Positions 5,926 through 12,962 of a stretch of 32,124 bases of DNA are shown in pieces. Source of the DNA: a virus; IMG/VR virus record IMGVR_UViG_3300037502_001902, positions 1 through 32,124 of that record; one strand, given 5' to 3'. How positions within the stretch are numbered: position 1 is the first letter of the stretch; every line of letters starts with the position of its first letter. The notes beneath the pieces are model-generated. The model had not been told where the DNA came from and searched no databases. It saw only the letters and a program-made list of their open reading frames with translations. Both the position numbers and the translations under genes were made by a program.

Positions 5926-5946
5926 GTGGATTGTTAGCCTAGCACG
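5862..5946 (-). ncRNA. Structured leader RNA 1: pseudoknot plus terminator before the initiator gene
   Basis: Reading the minus strand from the predicted start (about 5952), the order is as follows. The C' strand is CGTGCTAGGC (5946-5937), followed by an A/C-rich 11-base linker. The A' strand is GCCGTCCCCTAGG (5925-5913). Hairpin B is GCGCAA-ATC-TTGCGC (5907-5893). The C strand is GCCTAGCACG (5891-5882). The A strand is CCTAGGGGACGGC (5879-5867), then five U (5866-5862). C' pairs with C over 10 bp and A' pairs with A over 13 bp. The two helices interleave, so they form a pseudoknot or two alternative states. Helix A plus U5 is a textbook terminator 11 bases before the ATG at 5850. The same layout recurs at 9228-9315. 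Confidence 0.72.
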
Positions 5947-5958
5947 GCTATTTCGTAC

Positions 5959-5987
5959 ACTATAGCAATCTGTCAACCACTTGGCAA
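5959..5987 (-). promoter_or_regulatory. Sigma70-type promoter for leader 1 and the initiator
   Basis: The minus strand carries TTGCCA (5982-5987), a 17-bp spacer and TATAGT (5959-5964), 10 of 12 consensus positions. Transcription would start near 5952, so the leader begins within a few bases of the outer pseudoknot strand. It overlaps the start of the gap after the methyltransferase gene (stop at 5995). Confidence 0.65.
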
Positions 5988-5994
5988 CTAAAAC

Positions 5995-7023
5995 TCACTC
6001 TACTTCGCGAAAGCTATCGTGCTCCCAAGCGGTATCGTCCGCATCGTCGATCGGCAATAAACTTTCCTGCTCGTCCGATTTTCGCTCGCCGATCGATTGT
6101 AAATTTCTAACCGCTTGAGCGTAGTAGCTCGGCTTTAGTTCGCATCCCCAGCCGATCCGGCCAGCCGACACCGCCCCGTATACCTCGCTGCCAACGCCCA
6201 TAAATGGCGTTGCCACAATGTCGCCTTCATTACTCCACATCACGACCGCCCTGTCGATAACATCAAGCTGTAGCGGGTGCTGGTGCCGTTCATCGCCTTC
6301 GTCCTTGCTTTCTCGGTACGGCAGGACGTTAGACAATCGAATGTCGTCCCAAAAGCACGAAGCATAGTTTCGCCATATCCAATGGCTGTACCTATTCTCG
6401 ATTTGGTTGCCTTTGTGACCTCGGTATCGATGGAGTTCCTTCGGCACCTTTCGGTCGCCTGAGTAGTGTAGCAATCCGTTGGGATGCGTCACCGGTTTCG
6501 GGTTTGTCCCTCTTTTGCGAAATGGGATCAAATAATCGGCCGCCGCAATGTTGGTCAGCGTCGAATCTTCGCAGATTTGACGATGTGCTAACGCCTTGCT
6601 CATCGTGCGGTTCCGCACCGCTAGCGGCTCTTTCCAAATGCAAATCCGCGGAAGCATTTCAAACCCTAGCGACTCATGCAAACGAATGATGTCTCCGGGA
6701 AAGTCGGTATATCCGCAGATGTTTGCACCTTGTTTCGGTACGTCCATGCAGTGCACCGCGGTTATCCTGCCGGGCATCGTTGCCCGTGCGATCTCCTTGA
6801 CGATGTATCGGTAGTGATCGAAAAACTCTTCATAAGTCCGTGCGTTCGACAAGTCGCGAACCGACGAAGAATAATTGTAAAGGCACCCGCCGCCCTCAGT
6901 TGCAAACGGCGGAGAGTAAACCGATAGGCCGATCGACTCATCTGGAAGCGTTTTGATAACCTCCGTTGAATCGCCGTTATAAATCGCGTAGCGGTCGGTA
7001 ATTACTTGGTCGATAACTGGCAT
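5995..7023 (-). CDS. DNA methyltransferase (N4-cytosine/N6-adenine type)
   Basis: The 342-aa product has motif IV as SPPF at residues 37-40 (in the context IGLSVYSPPFA). Motif I-like residues lie near the C-terminus (ATPFMGVGSEVYGAVSAGRI, then GWGCELKPSYY). This order, catalytic motif first and AdoMet-binding motif last, is the beta class of amino-methyltransferases. SPPF rather than DPPY favours N4-cytosine but does not settle it. The middle part would hold target recognition. No restriction enzyme is nearby, so it is probably an orphan modifier that protects phage DNA or marks it. The ATG has GAGG 8 bases upstream; the upstream ParB-like gene ends 4 bases before. Confidence 0.92.
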   Translation of the reverse strand: MPVIDQVITDRYAIYNGDSTEVIKTLPDESIGLSVYSPPFATEGGGCLYNYSSSVRDLSNARTYEEFFDHYRYIVKEIARATMPGRITAVHCMDVPKQGANICGYTDFPGDIIRLHESLGFEMLPRICIWKEPLAVRNRTMSKALAHRQICEDSTLTNIAAADYLIPFRKRGTNPKPVTHPNGLLHYSGDRKVPKELHRYRGHKGNQIENRYSHWIWRNYASCFWDDIRLSNVLPYRESKDEGDERHQHPLQLDVIDRAVVMWSNEGDIVATPFMGVGSEVYGAVSAGRIGWGCELKPSYYAQAVRNLQSIGERKSDEQESLLPIDDADDTAWEHDSFREVE

Positions 7024-7027
7024 TGCA

Positions 7028-7864
7028 TTAGCCTCTCTTGCTTAGGTTGATAACAATTTTTGTAAAGTCTGCGATAGGAAGGTGAGCAGTCTTTCGCATC
7101 TGCCCGCGCTTCCACATTTCATAAGCTGACCACGCTTGGCCGCAAATGTTAATCAGGTTGTCATAGCCTGCCGTTCTTCCTTCGGCTCTCCTAACTTCAA
7201 TATTTCGAGCCAAAGACTCAATGCCATCGTATCCGCTTGATGACTTTACCCCCTCGTTGTTCTCAAGCTTTGTAAAGAACTCACAGGCCTTATCAGCCCC
7301 GTCGTATCGGATTGCCGTAAGCATTACCGAGATTAAAATTGTGTACCTCGACGATAACGCCATCTTGTCTAATTCGACAAGCTCCTTTTTCCATTCCTTA
7401 ACCATCGGGTAAACATCACCTGTAAACCTTTTGCCAGTTGTCGCAATCTTCAACTGAGTAGCGAACTCACATCTTCTAAGCAAATAGGAATCAAGCTTGA
7501 ATCCCATTTCGCGGCAAGCTCCGAAGATGTTATCGGATGGCTTTTTTGACACAGACTGAGCGTCCATCATGTCGTAAATTTGTTTAGCTTCTGCTATGCC
7601 AGAAACCTCAAAGATAACGACTTCAACCTTTCCGTCTGGAGGCGTTTGCAAGTCGCCCTCCTTCCATAGAAGTGCTCTTGTGTGTCCGTCAATCTTGCAA
7701 AGTATTGACCCATCTTTTGACGCAGCAAAGACAACACGATGCGGCTTTTCGTACCTTGAAAGGTGCTTTCGTCGTGCTATTTTCGCCCGTTTTTCGGTAT
7801 CTCGCTGCCGCGGGTTATCTGGAACGTCAATCCAGTCATTAACACTCATTATCATGTAAGCCAT
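7028..7864 (-). CDS. ParB/sulfiredoxin-fold domain protein
   Basis: The 278-aa protein has, near residues 35-65, HRVVFAASKDGSILCKIDGH then TRALLWKEGD. 'IDGHTRALLW' corresponds to the GxxR box of the ParB N-terminal fold. Before it lies the 'DNPRQRDTEKRAKIARR' segment that such proteins use for ligand or DNA contacts. The remaining 200 residues are helical and have no classic ParB HTH that I can see. ParB-fold proteins can bind CTP or act as nucleases; the exact role is unknown. It sits between the helicase and the methyltransferase and overlaps the helicase by 13 bases, so the three are one transcript. An alternative ATG at 7855 overlaps the helicase stop (ATGA). Confidence 0.8.
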   Translation of the reverse strand: MAYMIMSVNDWIDVPDNPRQRDTEKRAKIARRKHLSRYEKPHRVVFAASKDGSILCKIDGHTRALLWKEGDLQTPPDGKVEVVIFEVSGIAEAKQIYDMMDAQSVSKKPSDNIFGACREMGFKLDSYLLRRCEFATQLKIATTGKRFTGDVYPMVKEWKKELVELDKMALSSRYTILISVMLTAIRYDGADKACEFFTKLENNEGVKSSSGYDGIESLARNIEVRRAEGRTAGYDNLINICGQAWSAYEMWKRGQMRKTAHLPIADFTKIVINLSKRG

Positions 7865-9216
7865 TTTGGTAATACCTCTTTTTGTGGGAAACTATCCTGC
7901 GAAACCAATCTCATCGAATCGTTCATATGAGCGACAAGCTCATTAAACATCTTTTCTGTCTGCAGTCGCTTGCGTTGCAAGTTCTGCAAAATCGACGACT
8001 CTCCCTCGCTGCAAACGATTGAAACCGTAACAGCGTTTTTTTGCCCAAACCGATAACACCTCCTTACAAGCTGATAGTATTGTTCGAAAGAATGCGTAGG
8101 AAACGCGACAACGTTAGAGCAGTGTTGCCAGTTTAACCCCCAAGCCCCGATAACCGGCTTGGTGATTAGTCGCTTGATCTGCCCAGTAGAAAACGCGGTC
8201 AACGCTTCCTCTTTCGCATCGTCGGACATTGAACCCGACACCTCAACGCTATCGGGAACAATCTTTCGTAATAGCTCACCTTCCGGGTTCAGTCCGCACC
8301 ACAACACCGTAGGACCGTCGCAATCGGTTGCGATTTCGCAAGCCTTTTCGCAACGTTCTTCGAGTGTGCGGCGTCGCTCTTCTCGCTCTTCCCGCATGTC
8401 CCTTGCCGGCAAGCTAAACAAAAAACCATCGCGAAGCTTATTCGCCTCGACTACGATTTGCCTCTCGATTAACTCAGGAAGTACAAACCGCGAAGCGTCA
8501 AAGCCTAGATCAGACGGCATGCGGCAAGCCCTAGCCCACGAGCAAACCCACGACCAGAACGGCTTTTCGGCGTGGCCACGAAAACGGTACTTTGTGCGGC
8601 CCCAACCGTGATGATCCTTTGACGTTTCTTGCTTAAAAAACTTGGTGATCATGTCGCGAAAGCCAAGCAATCCAAGAGCCTCCGAGGATGTCCCAAGCTC
8701 CCAAAAGTCGTTTGGTGACGGAGTGGCTGTACAAAGTAGGCGGTACTGAATCGTCCGCATAAACTCGACGACAACGCCTTTTCGCTCGCTTTTGAAGTCC
8801 TTGATCGCTGACGACTCATCGGCGACAACGCCAGCAAAATCAGCCGGATTTAGCTTGCTCAATTGTTCGTAATTCGTCACCCAAATACATTTCGAACCGT
8901 CGAAAAATCCGTCCCGCGATCGTTTGGCTTCAATGCCAAAGCGTTCTGCCTCTGCGATCGTTTGAGCACCAACGGCAAGCGGAGTCACAATCAAGACCGG
9001 CTTATTATGACGCTGGATGATCGCGTCGCCCCAAGCTAATTGCATTGCTGTCTTTCCCATGCCGCAATCGGCGAAGATCGCACCGCGACCAATCGCAAGC
9101 GACCACTCGACTAAATATCGCTGAAAGTCGTAAAGCCAATCAGGAAGTCTATCGGCCTTAAATCCGCACCCTGCCGACCACTGCGACTTTGATCGGATGA
9201 ACTCTTCGTAATCCAT
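7852..9216 (-). CDS. SNF2/SF2-type DNA helicase-translocase
   Basis: The product is 454 aa from the ATG at 9214-9216. Superfamily 2 motifs appear in order. Q-like region: LYDFQRYLVEWSL. Motif I: IFADCGMGKTAMQL, residues about 47-60. Motif II: GVVADESSAIKDF. Motif III: LLCTATPSPND. Motif V/VI: QHCSNVVAFPTHSFEQYYQL then VRRCYRFGQ. The 'RCYRFGQ' motif VI and 'DESSAIK' motif II are typical of SNF2-like phage helicases. It should use ATP to move on duplex DNA in replication or recombination. The longer upstream frame runs through the structured leader at 9228-9315, so I reject it. The ribosome binding site is weak (GGTG), which suggests control by the leader. Confidence 0.93.
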   Translation of the reverse strand: MDYEEFIRSKSQWSAGCGFKADRLPDWLYDFQRYLVEWSLAIGRGAIFADCGMGKTAMQLAWGDAIIQRHNKPVLIVTPLAVGAQTIAEAERFGIEAKRSRDGFFDGSKCIWVTNYEQLSKLNPADFAGVVADESSAIKDFKSERKGVVVEFMRTIQYRLLCTATPSPNDFWELGTSSEALGLLGFRDMITKFFKQETSKDHHGWGRTKYRFRGHAEKPFWSWVCSWARACRMPSDLGFDASRFVLPELIERQIVVEANKLRDGFLFSLPARDMREEREERRRTLEERCEKACEIATDCDGPTVLWCGLNPEGELLRKIVPDSVEVSGSMSDDAKEEALTAFSTGQIKRLITKPVIGAWGLNWQHCSNVVAFPTHSFEQYYQLVRRCYRFGQKNAVTVSIVCSEGESSILQNLQRKRLQTEKMFNELVAHMNDSMRLVSQDSFPQKEVLPKWLT

Positions 9217-9227
9217 TAGATAACACC

Positions 9228-9291
9228 AAAAATCCACCGGCGGCGCGGCGTAGCGGGCCAGCCTGAATAGGCACAGAGGCACCGCCGGTGG
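9228..9291 (-). terminator. Intrinsic terminator/attenuator in leader 2
   Basis: A perfect 10-bp stem (9234-9243 with 9282-9291) is followed on the minus strand by ATTTTT, upstream of the helicase start. The loop is long (38 bases) and holds hairpin B and the C strand of the interleaved helix. Confidence 0.62.
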
Positions 9292-9315
9292 TTGTGTTGT
9301 TGTGAGCCCGCTACG
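9228..9315 (-). ncRNA. Structured leader RNA 2: pseudoknot plus terminator before the helicase gene
   Basis: On the minus strand the order matches leader 1. C' is CGTAGCGGGC (9315-9306), followed by an A/C-rich 14-base linker. A' is CCACCGGCGG (9291-9282). A small hairpin follows, GCCT-ATTC-AGGC (9272-9261). C is GCCCGCTACG (9258-9249), followed by a 5-base junction. A is CCGCCGGTGG (9243-9234), then A and five U (9232-9228). The outer helix is again 10 bp and shares CGT....GGC with leader 1, but its middle four bases differ and still pair. That is compensatory change, and it supports the fold. The helicase ATG follows 11 bases after the U tract. Confidence 0.7.
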
Positions 9316-9325
9316 GCTTGTCAAA

Positions 9326-9353
9326 ATCTTACCGCATCGTCAACCGCTGACAA
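9326..9353 (-). promoter_or_regulatory. Putative promoter for leader 2 and the helicase
   Basis: The minus strand has TTGTCA (9348-9353), a 16-bp spacer and TAAGAT (9326-9331), 9 of 12 consensus positions. A start near 9319 would put the outer pseudoknot strand at the very 5' end of the RNA, as in leader 1. The promoter lies over the last codons of the 60-aa gene. Confidence 0.5.
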
Positions 9354-9522
9354 TGCCTCTCGTCTGCCGCATCTGCCTTTCGATCTCTGCCGTCAGCCGG
9401 CCGAAATCCGCCCGCGTCGCCCGTGCCGCCTCATACTCTGCGACCCGCCTCGTCAAGCCGCCGTCGTGCTCGGCGATGGCGGCACGCTCGGCGAAGTGCT
9501 CAGTTATGTCATCATCGGACAT
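9340..9522 (-). CDS. Small hypothetical protein
   Basis: This 60-aa acidic then basic helical protein starts at the ATG at 9520-9522, with GAGG 6 bases upstream. It overlaps the previous gene by 11 bases. The sequence (MSDDDITEHFAERAAIAEHD, then AEYEAARATRADFGRLTAEI) looks like one long coiled coil. The last codons contain the promoter of the helicase leader. No family is recognised. Confidence 0.6.
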   Translation of the reverse strand: MSDDDITEHFAERAAIAEHDGGLTRRVAEYEAARATRADFGRLTAEIERQMRQTRGIVSG

Positions 9523-9901
9523 TGGCGGCCTCGATCTCTTCGGATGTTGCACGGCGAGCATATCTAAAACTCCATCTTGTAAAATCTCTTTTTAGATCAA
9601 CGATTGAAAATCTAAGGTCTACTTCTGGCGGAGCGACGTAAGTAAGAATAAACGGGCCATGCCAAGGCAACAATTTTTTATCACTAACCATCACCCACGG
9701 CCGCTGTTTCGCGTCTTCATCGGTCAAATCCGGCTCGACCCACGGCTTACCGTCGGTTGTGCCGTGTTCAATCATTTTTCGAGCGTGCAAATAATGCGAA
9801 TCGTCGCTTGCAAAAAAACCAAGTTCACATATTCGCTCAAACCAAAGTCTGTAGTTTACTAATGCGTTTGCCTCTTCGTTAGTTATCTTCCGCTGTGTCA
9901 T
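9512..9901 (-). CDS. Hypothetical protein, family with 'TDEDAxQRPWVMV' core (copy 1)
   Basis: The product is 129 aa from the ATG at 9899-9901, with GAGGG 7 bases upstream. It shares an architecture with the 123-aa protein at 14205-14576: an N-terminal helix, then MIEHGTTDGKPWVEPDLTDE, then DAKQRPWVMV, and an aromatic-rich strand region ending RRATSEEIEAAN. The other copy has MIEHNTTDCRPYVEPELTDE and RRATPEEIEAAN. The core looks like a small beta-rich domain that ends in a helix. I know it only as a recurrent phage hypothetical. Two copies and a third shortened one at 14597-14785 in one genome suggest duplication with divergence. Confidence 0.78.
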   Translation of the reverse strand: MTQRKITNEEANALVNYRLWFERICELGFFASDDSHYLHARKMIEHGTTDGKPWVEPDLTDEDAKQRPWVMVSDKKLLPWHGPFILTYVAPPEVDLRFSIVDLKRDFTRWSFRYARRATSEEIEAANVR

Positions 9902-10182
9902 TTCGTTTCCCTCTTTGTTGGTCCGTGTTGTTGTAAAATTTTCGCCCGTACTTTTAACAGCCCGATCGTTCGTTCGCCTCGTTCCCTTGCCCGCTCTGGT
10001 TCGCACCATCGGCAAAGCCATTCGCCTTCGAGCGTTTCTGTCGTCATGTAGCTACCGCACTTGCAAAGCGGGATCGCGTCCATTTCTTCCGGCCCGATAC
10101 TAAAGAACCGGAAGCCCGGCGGCGGCTCCATCGACTTGACGATCACCGCCGCGGGTTTGTCGGCTGGTTGCTTAGGTTTCAT
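9898..10182 (-). CDS. Small zinc-ribbon protein
   Basis: The product is 94 aa from the ATG at 10180-10182; a TTG at 10191 would add three residues. It overlaps the end of recT. A zinc ribbon is visible at residues about 40-62: LCKCGSYMTTETLEGEWLCR then WCEPE, with two C-x-C/C-x2-C knuckles. The first third is proline-rich. The last third is basic and helical (RARERGERTIGLLKVRAKIL). Small zinc ribbons beside recombination genes often act as nucleic-acid or protein adaptors; the specific role is unknown. Confidence 0.72.
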   Translation of the reverse strand: MKPKQPADKPAAVIVKSMEPPPGFRFFSIGPEEMDAIPLCKCGSYMTTETLEGEWLCRWCEPERARERGERTIGLLKVRAKILQQHGPTKRETK

Positions 10183-10912
10183 CGCTTGCAAGCAGCCCCG
10201 CTAGTTCGTCGGCCGTTGTGGTCGTCGGTCCGCGATGCGTCACCGTGCCTTCGATTTCGTCGTCTGCGGCGATCGCGTCGCGGATCTCGGCGGATAGCTC
10301 GCACCACTTGGAGGCCCTGCGGAAGACAGTTTTCTTGGCCATCTCATCGAAGTCCGTAACCCAAGGCCCGGTCTTTCCTGATCGGCTTCGGTCGCGGATC
10401 TTTGTCACCTCGTCAACGGTCATCACTTCACACTTCGTGGCCCCGTCCTGCATCTCGATGATGCAGTAATAGCAGTACACCTCGCCGCGATCACCAATCA
10501 GGATCGGTCGATGCGTTTTTACTTCGCCAAGGTCATAGACGAATTCGTCATTGACGCAAACCTTGTCCGCGTGAATCCGCGATACCTTGCCGGTCCGCAT
10601 CATCAGTTGAACTAGGCCCTTGTAGTCAATGATCAGCGTGCACTTGTCGCCGTATGGGATCAGGTGGGCGTGTCGGCCGTCCGGCTCTAGGCCCCATTGC
10701 GAAAGCTGCATCATGCAATCGAAGAACGATTGTTGGGTGCATTTCGCAAGTGCTGGCGTTCGGCCTAACGCCGCAATGGCAACGCGGGCCATCCGTTCGG
10801 CTGTTACGTGCTTTGGTAAAATCTCTGCGATTGCTGCTCGGAATCCGTCGCCTTGTAGTTGTTCGCGGATCGTCAGTTGTCGTTTTGGTGCCTCTGTGAT
10901 TTCGGTAGTCAT
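10172..10912 (-). CDS. recT: RecT-family single-strand annealing protein
   Basis: The 246-aa product matches RecT in length and signature. It has FFDCMMQLSQWGLEPDGRHA (family: GLxPx....a.liP), then HLIPYGDKCTLIIDYKGLVQ (family: yG....liigykGli.La). Further on come EVYCYYCIIEMQDG and WVTDFDEMAKKTVFRRASKW (family: P...d..eM.kKTvirrl.K). RecT coats single-stranded DNA and anneals it to complementary strands. It works with the RecE-like nuclease encoded directly upstream with no gap (TAAATG). The pair gives the phage its own recombination system for repair, circularisation or concatemer formation. Confidence 0.95.
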   Translation of the reverse strand: MTTEITEAPKRQLTIREQLQGDGFRAAIAEILPKHVTAERMARVAIAALGRTPALAKCTQQSFFDCMMQLSQWGLEPDGRHAHLIPYGDKCTLIIDYKGLVQLMMRTGKVSRIHADKVCVNDEFVYDLGEVKTHRPILIGDRGEVYCYYCIIEMQDGATKCEVMTVDEVTKIRDRSRSGKTGPWVTDFDEMAKKTVFRRASKWCELSAEIRDAIAADDEIEGTVTHRGPTTTTADELAGLLASDET

Positions 10913-11659
10913 TTATGCTCTCCAGTTTGGTAGGAATATAGTTCTCAAATCATTCTCGCCTTGCTCGCTCCAGTCGTTTGCCGCCTTGCGTTGCGCGTAC
11001 TCAGTCAACAGGTCTGCCCGGTCAAACTCCGCTCGCTGCCTGTCAGTGTCGCAGAGTTCGTAGCACCTCACCCGATACGGTGACGACGTTTCGATCGCGA
11101 TAAAAATAAAGCGATCGGCCTTCGTTCCGTCCAAGTAATGAACGGCCTGAAGATCGTAGCGATAGCTCGCAATCGTTCGAGCGAATTGACTTTCGGTCGC
11201 GTCATCGCAAGTCTTGATGTCCGCGATAATGCCACCGGCTCGCCAGTCGATTTTCGCTCGACAATCGACGCCAAGGCTCTCCCATGTGTGCTCTGTCTCT
11301 GCTTCGCCAACGGCCCCGAGGATCGTTGCCGCCGTTTTGCATCTCGCAACCTGACGGCATAGGTGAGCGATTAACGCGGCCTCCGCACTGGTGACCGTCA
11401 ACTTATTGAGGTTGTTTGCCACCCATTCCTTCCATGCTTTCGTTCTGCGATCGCTGCATTCGTCGGGGACAATGGCGTAGGCTTCGGCGTACTTCTCAGG
11501 CTCTAATATCGCCGCGTGGATCGCCGTCCCTAGCCGCATCGCGTCCGTTTCCTTCCGCGATGCGGTTTTTAAAATGTGCTCGGCCTCAAATTGTCGCCAG
11601 CCTTTCGCCATGCTCTTGAGCATTGTGGCGGAGACTTCCGGTCTATCGTGGTAACTCAT
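10913..11659 (-). CDS. RecE-like exonuclease (PD-(D/E)XK, exonuclease VIII C-terminal type)
   Basis: The 248-aa product begins YHDRPEVSATMLKSMAKGWR, the usual 'isaSxLk' start of RecE C-terminal/PD-(D/E)XK proteins. It then has MRLGTAIHAAILEPEKY (family: lGtavH.liLepe.f). The nuclease core is CRAKIDWRAGGIIADIKTCD (family: k.RpD.l....iiDlKTt), with D and DxK as metal ligands. After it comes YRYDLQAVHYLDG (family: YhvQaAfYld). It degrades one strand of double-stranded ends so RecT can anneal. The start ATG overlaps the upstream stop and has GGAGGG 7 bases before it. Confidence 0.92.
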   Translation of the reverse strand: MSYHDRPEVSATMLKSMAKGWRQFEAEHILKTASRKETDAMRLGTAIHAAILEPEKYAEAYAIVPDECSDRRTKAWKEWVANNLNKLTVTSAEAALIAHLCRQVARCKTAATILGAVGEAETEHTWESLGVDCRAKIDWRAGGIIADIKTCDDATESQFARTIASYRYDLQAVHYLDGTKADRFIFIAIETSSPYRVRCYELCDTDRQRAEFDRADLLTEYAQRKAANDWSEQGENDLRTIFLPNWRA

Positions 11660-11889
11660 GGCTTAACCCTCCTCGGATCTGTCGGCAGCTTCCGCCGCGG
11701 TTCGGTTGTTTTTTCAAGGTCATCCATCGTTAATAAAATACTGCCGAAAATATCAATTTGCTGATCTGTCTTTGCCGACTGAACCCACTTGTTTAAAACA
11801 GTTCGCAAGCTTTCCCACCGCTGCTCATGCGGCCGCACTGCTTCGGCTACCTTGTGGTCGATCAGCCGTTGCAATTGTTCATCAGTCAT
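11656..11889 (-). CDS. Hypothetical protein
   Basis: This 77-aa helical protein lies directly upstream of the RecE-like gene and shares ATGA with it. The first part (EQLQRLIDHKVAEAVRPHEQ) and the middle (ESLRTVLNKWVQSAKTDQQI) look like two amphipathic helices. The end is basic and proline-rich. The start overlaps the upstream gene by 8 bases, with GAGGTG 5 bases before. I do not recognise it; operon position suggests a recombination accessory role. Confidence 0.68.
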   Translation of the reverse strand: MTDEQLQRLIDHKVAEAVRPHEQRWESLRTVLNKWVQSAKTDQQIDIFGSILLTMDDLEKTTEPRRKLPTDPRRVKP

Positions 11890-12148
11890 TTTTCACCTCG
11901 ATCTTTTGGGCCTGGCGCTCGGCATTTTGTGCGTAATCAATCAAAGACGCCGCGAGTACTCTCGCCTCATGCGGACCCATGCAAACGCGGAAATCTGACA
12001 CCGCGTCGGCTCTCACGATCTTGGTACCAACAATCCGTGATTTTGCCTCGGAAAAAACCACAACAAGCTCAATGACGGTTTCGATCTCCTTTTCGTCTTC
12101 GGTAAATCCGTGCCTAACGTTGTGCGAACTGCCTTGTAGCCATTTCAT
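11882..12148 (-). CDS. Hypothetical protein
   Basis: This 88-aa protein has an acidic stretch (FTEDEKEIETVIELVVVFSE), strands, and a C-terminal helix (GPHEARVLAASLIDYAQNAE). The ATG overlaps the MazG-like gene's stop, with GAGGTGACAGA before it. The pattern of a short beta sheet then 'CMGPHEARVLAASLIDYAQ' is seen in small phage proteins of unknown role. No function is assigned. Confidence 0.7.
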   Translation of the reverse strand: MKWLQGSSHNVRHGFTEDEKEIETVIELVVVFSEAKSRIVGTKIVRADAVSDFRVCMGPHEARVLAASLIDYAQNAERQAQKIEVKND

Positions 12149-12465
12149 TCTGTCACCTCTTTGACAAACTGCCCGTTGATCATTTCACCTTTGCGGTTTT
12201 TGATTTCTTCAAATGCTGACGAAGCACACTCGCTAAGATACAAGCCAAGCTTTATCGAAATCACCGCCAGCACGACCTGCACGTCGCCGATTCCGTCAAC
12301 CGTTTTGGCCTTGTCGCGTTTGCGGATCGCCGTTATTAGCTCCGCCGTTTCTTCGACAAGCTTGAGCAGTTGGGCCTCAACCGTCGATTTTTCAATCAAT
12401 CCGCGTTCATTCGCCCAGTCTTCGATCGCGTCTTGGAAATCATCGAACGTTTCAAAGTCTTTCAT
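12145..12465 (-). CDS. MazG-like nucleotide pyrophosphohydrolase
   Basis: The product is 106 aa from the second of two adjacent ATGs (GAGG 6 bases upstream; the first, at 12468, is only 3 bases from it). The all-alpha NTP pyrophosphatase motif is present: LLKLVEETAELITAIRKRD then KAKTVDGIGDVQVVLAVI. The EExxE pair and the later DxxxD coordinate magnesium in MazG, MazG-like and dUTPase-2 enzymes. Phage MazG-like enzymes hydrolyse dNTPs or alarmone-type nucleotides; the substrate cannot be read from the sequence. In a phage with a deazaguanine transglycosylase, a nucleotide-pool role is plausible. Confidence 0.88.
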   Translation of the reverse strand: MKDFETFDDFQDAIEDWANERGLIEKSTVEAQLLKLVEETAELITAIRKRDKAKTVDGIGDVQVVLAVISIKLGLYLSECASSAFEEIKNRKGEMINGQFVKEVTE

Positions 12466-12473
12466 CATTTACC

Positions 12474-12869
12474 TCAATTGTTCTCGGTCGCTTTTGGTAT
12501 GTCGACAGTCGTATTGAGCATTTGGCACAAGACGATAAATTCCGCGTCGCTGCACTCAACAGCATAAACCGGTATCGCGTCGATCCCGTTGATTCGACAA
12601 GCTTCCGCCCTATGATTTCCGCCGCAAATGACATGCTTTGCGCGTCCAGAGAATTCGCGAATAACAATTTTCGGTATCGACCTGCCAAGCCGCTGCGACA
12701 TTGCGATAGATTCGGCGTGATCTTTGTTTAGCCGCTCTTCTCTGGCGTTGTTCTTTTGACTTTCTTTGAAATCGATATGATCAATTCTGATCACCGCTTT
12801 TTTGTACGCTATTCCAAGATCGTCCATGATGTCCAATGCGCCAAAATCTTCGCACCAATTAGCATTCAT
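12474..12869 (-). CDS. ParB/sulfiredoxin-fold protein, single-domain
   Basis: The 131-aa product carries a compact ParB-N/Srx domain: KAVIRIDHIDFKESQKNNAR, then LNKDHAESIAMSQRLGRSIP, then HVICGGNHRAEACRINGIDA, then IPVYAVE. 'GGNHRAEAC' is the GxHRxxAa box. The protein ends soon after, so it lacks the central HTH and dimer domains of partition ParB. Single-domain members occur in phages as putative nucleases or NTP-binding regulators. It begins a segment after the terminator at 12901-12933; GAGG stands 6 bases before the ATG. Confidence 0.85.
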   Translation of the reverse strand: MNANWCEDFGALDIMDDLGIAYKKAVIRIDHIDFKESQKNNAREERLNKDHAESIAMSQRLGRSIPKIVIREFSGRAKHVICGGNHRAEACRINGIDAIPVYAVECSDAEFIVLCQMLNTTVDIPKATENN

Positions 12870-12900
12870 ATTTGCCTCATAATTAAAAACGAGAGTAAGT

Positions 12901-12933
12901 TAAAAACCCGGCGGGCGGATGGTCCCGCCGGGT
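12901..12933 (-). terminator. Intrinsic terminator
   Basis: A perfect 10-bp G/C-rich stem (ACCCGGCGGG at 12906-12915 with its complement at 12924-12933) has an 8-base loop. On the minus strand the stem runs into TTTTA, giving five U with the last stem base. It follows the 32-aa membrane gene (stop 12963) and precedes the ParB-like gene start (12869). No promoter is visible between, so some read-through is likely. The span 12870-12962 holds nothing else that I can see. Confidence 0.78.
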
Positions 12934-12962
12934 GCCATCACCAATCGGCGATAGCGGTTGAA

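Noticed and set aside
8159-8611. Plus-strand 150-codon ORF
   Set aside because: Fully antisense to the helicase gene, rich in Ser/Arg as expected of a shadow frame.
9217-9324. N-terminal extension of the helicase
   Set aside because: It would translate through the structured leader at 9228-9315. The motif-bearing protein starts naturally at MDYEEF.
12901-12960. Possible third pseudoknot leader at the 12.9-kb terminator
   Set aside because: A 5-base GATGG upstream can pair with the loop, but the linker is one or two bases, too short to span a 10-bp stem, and the inner hairpin is absent.
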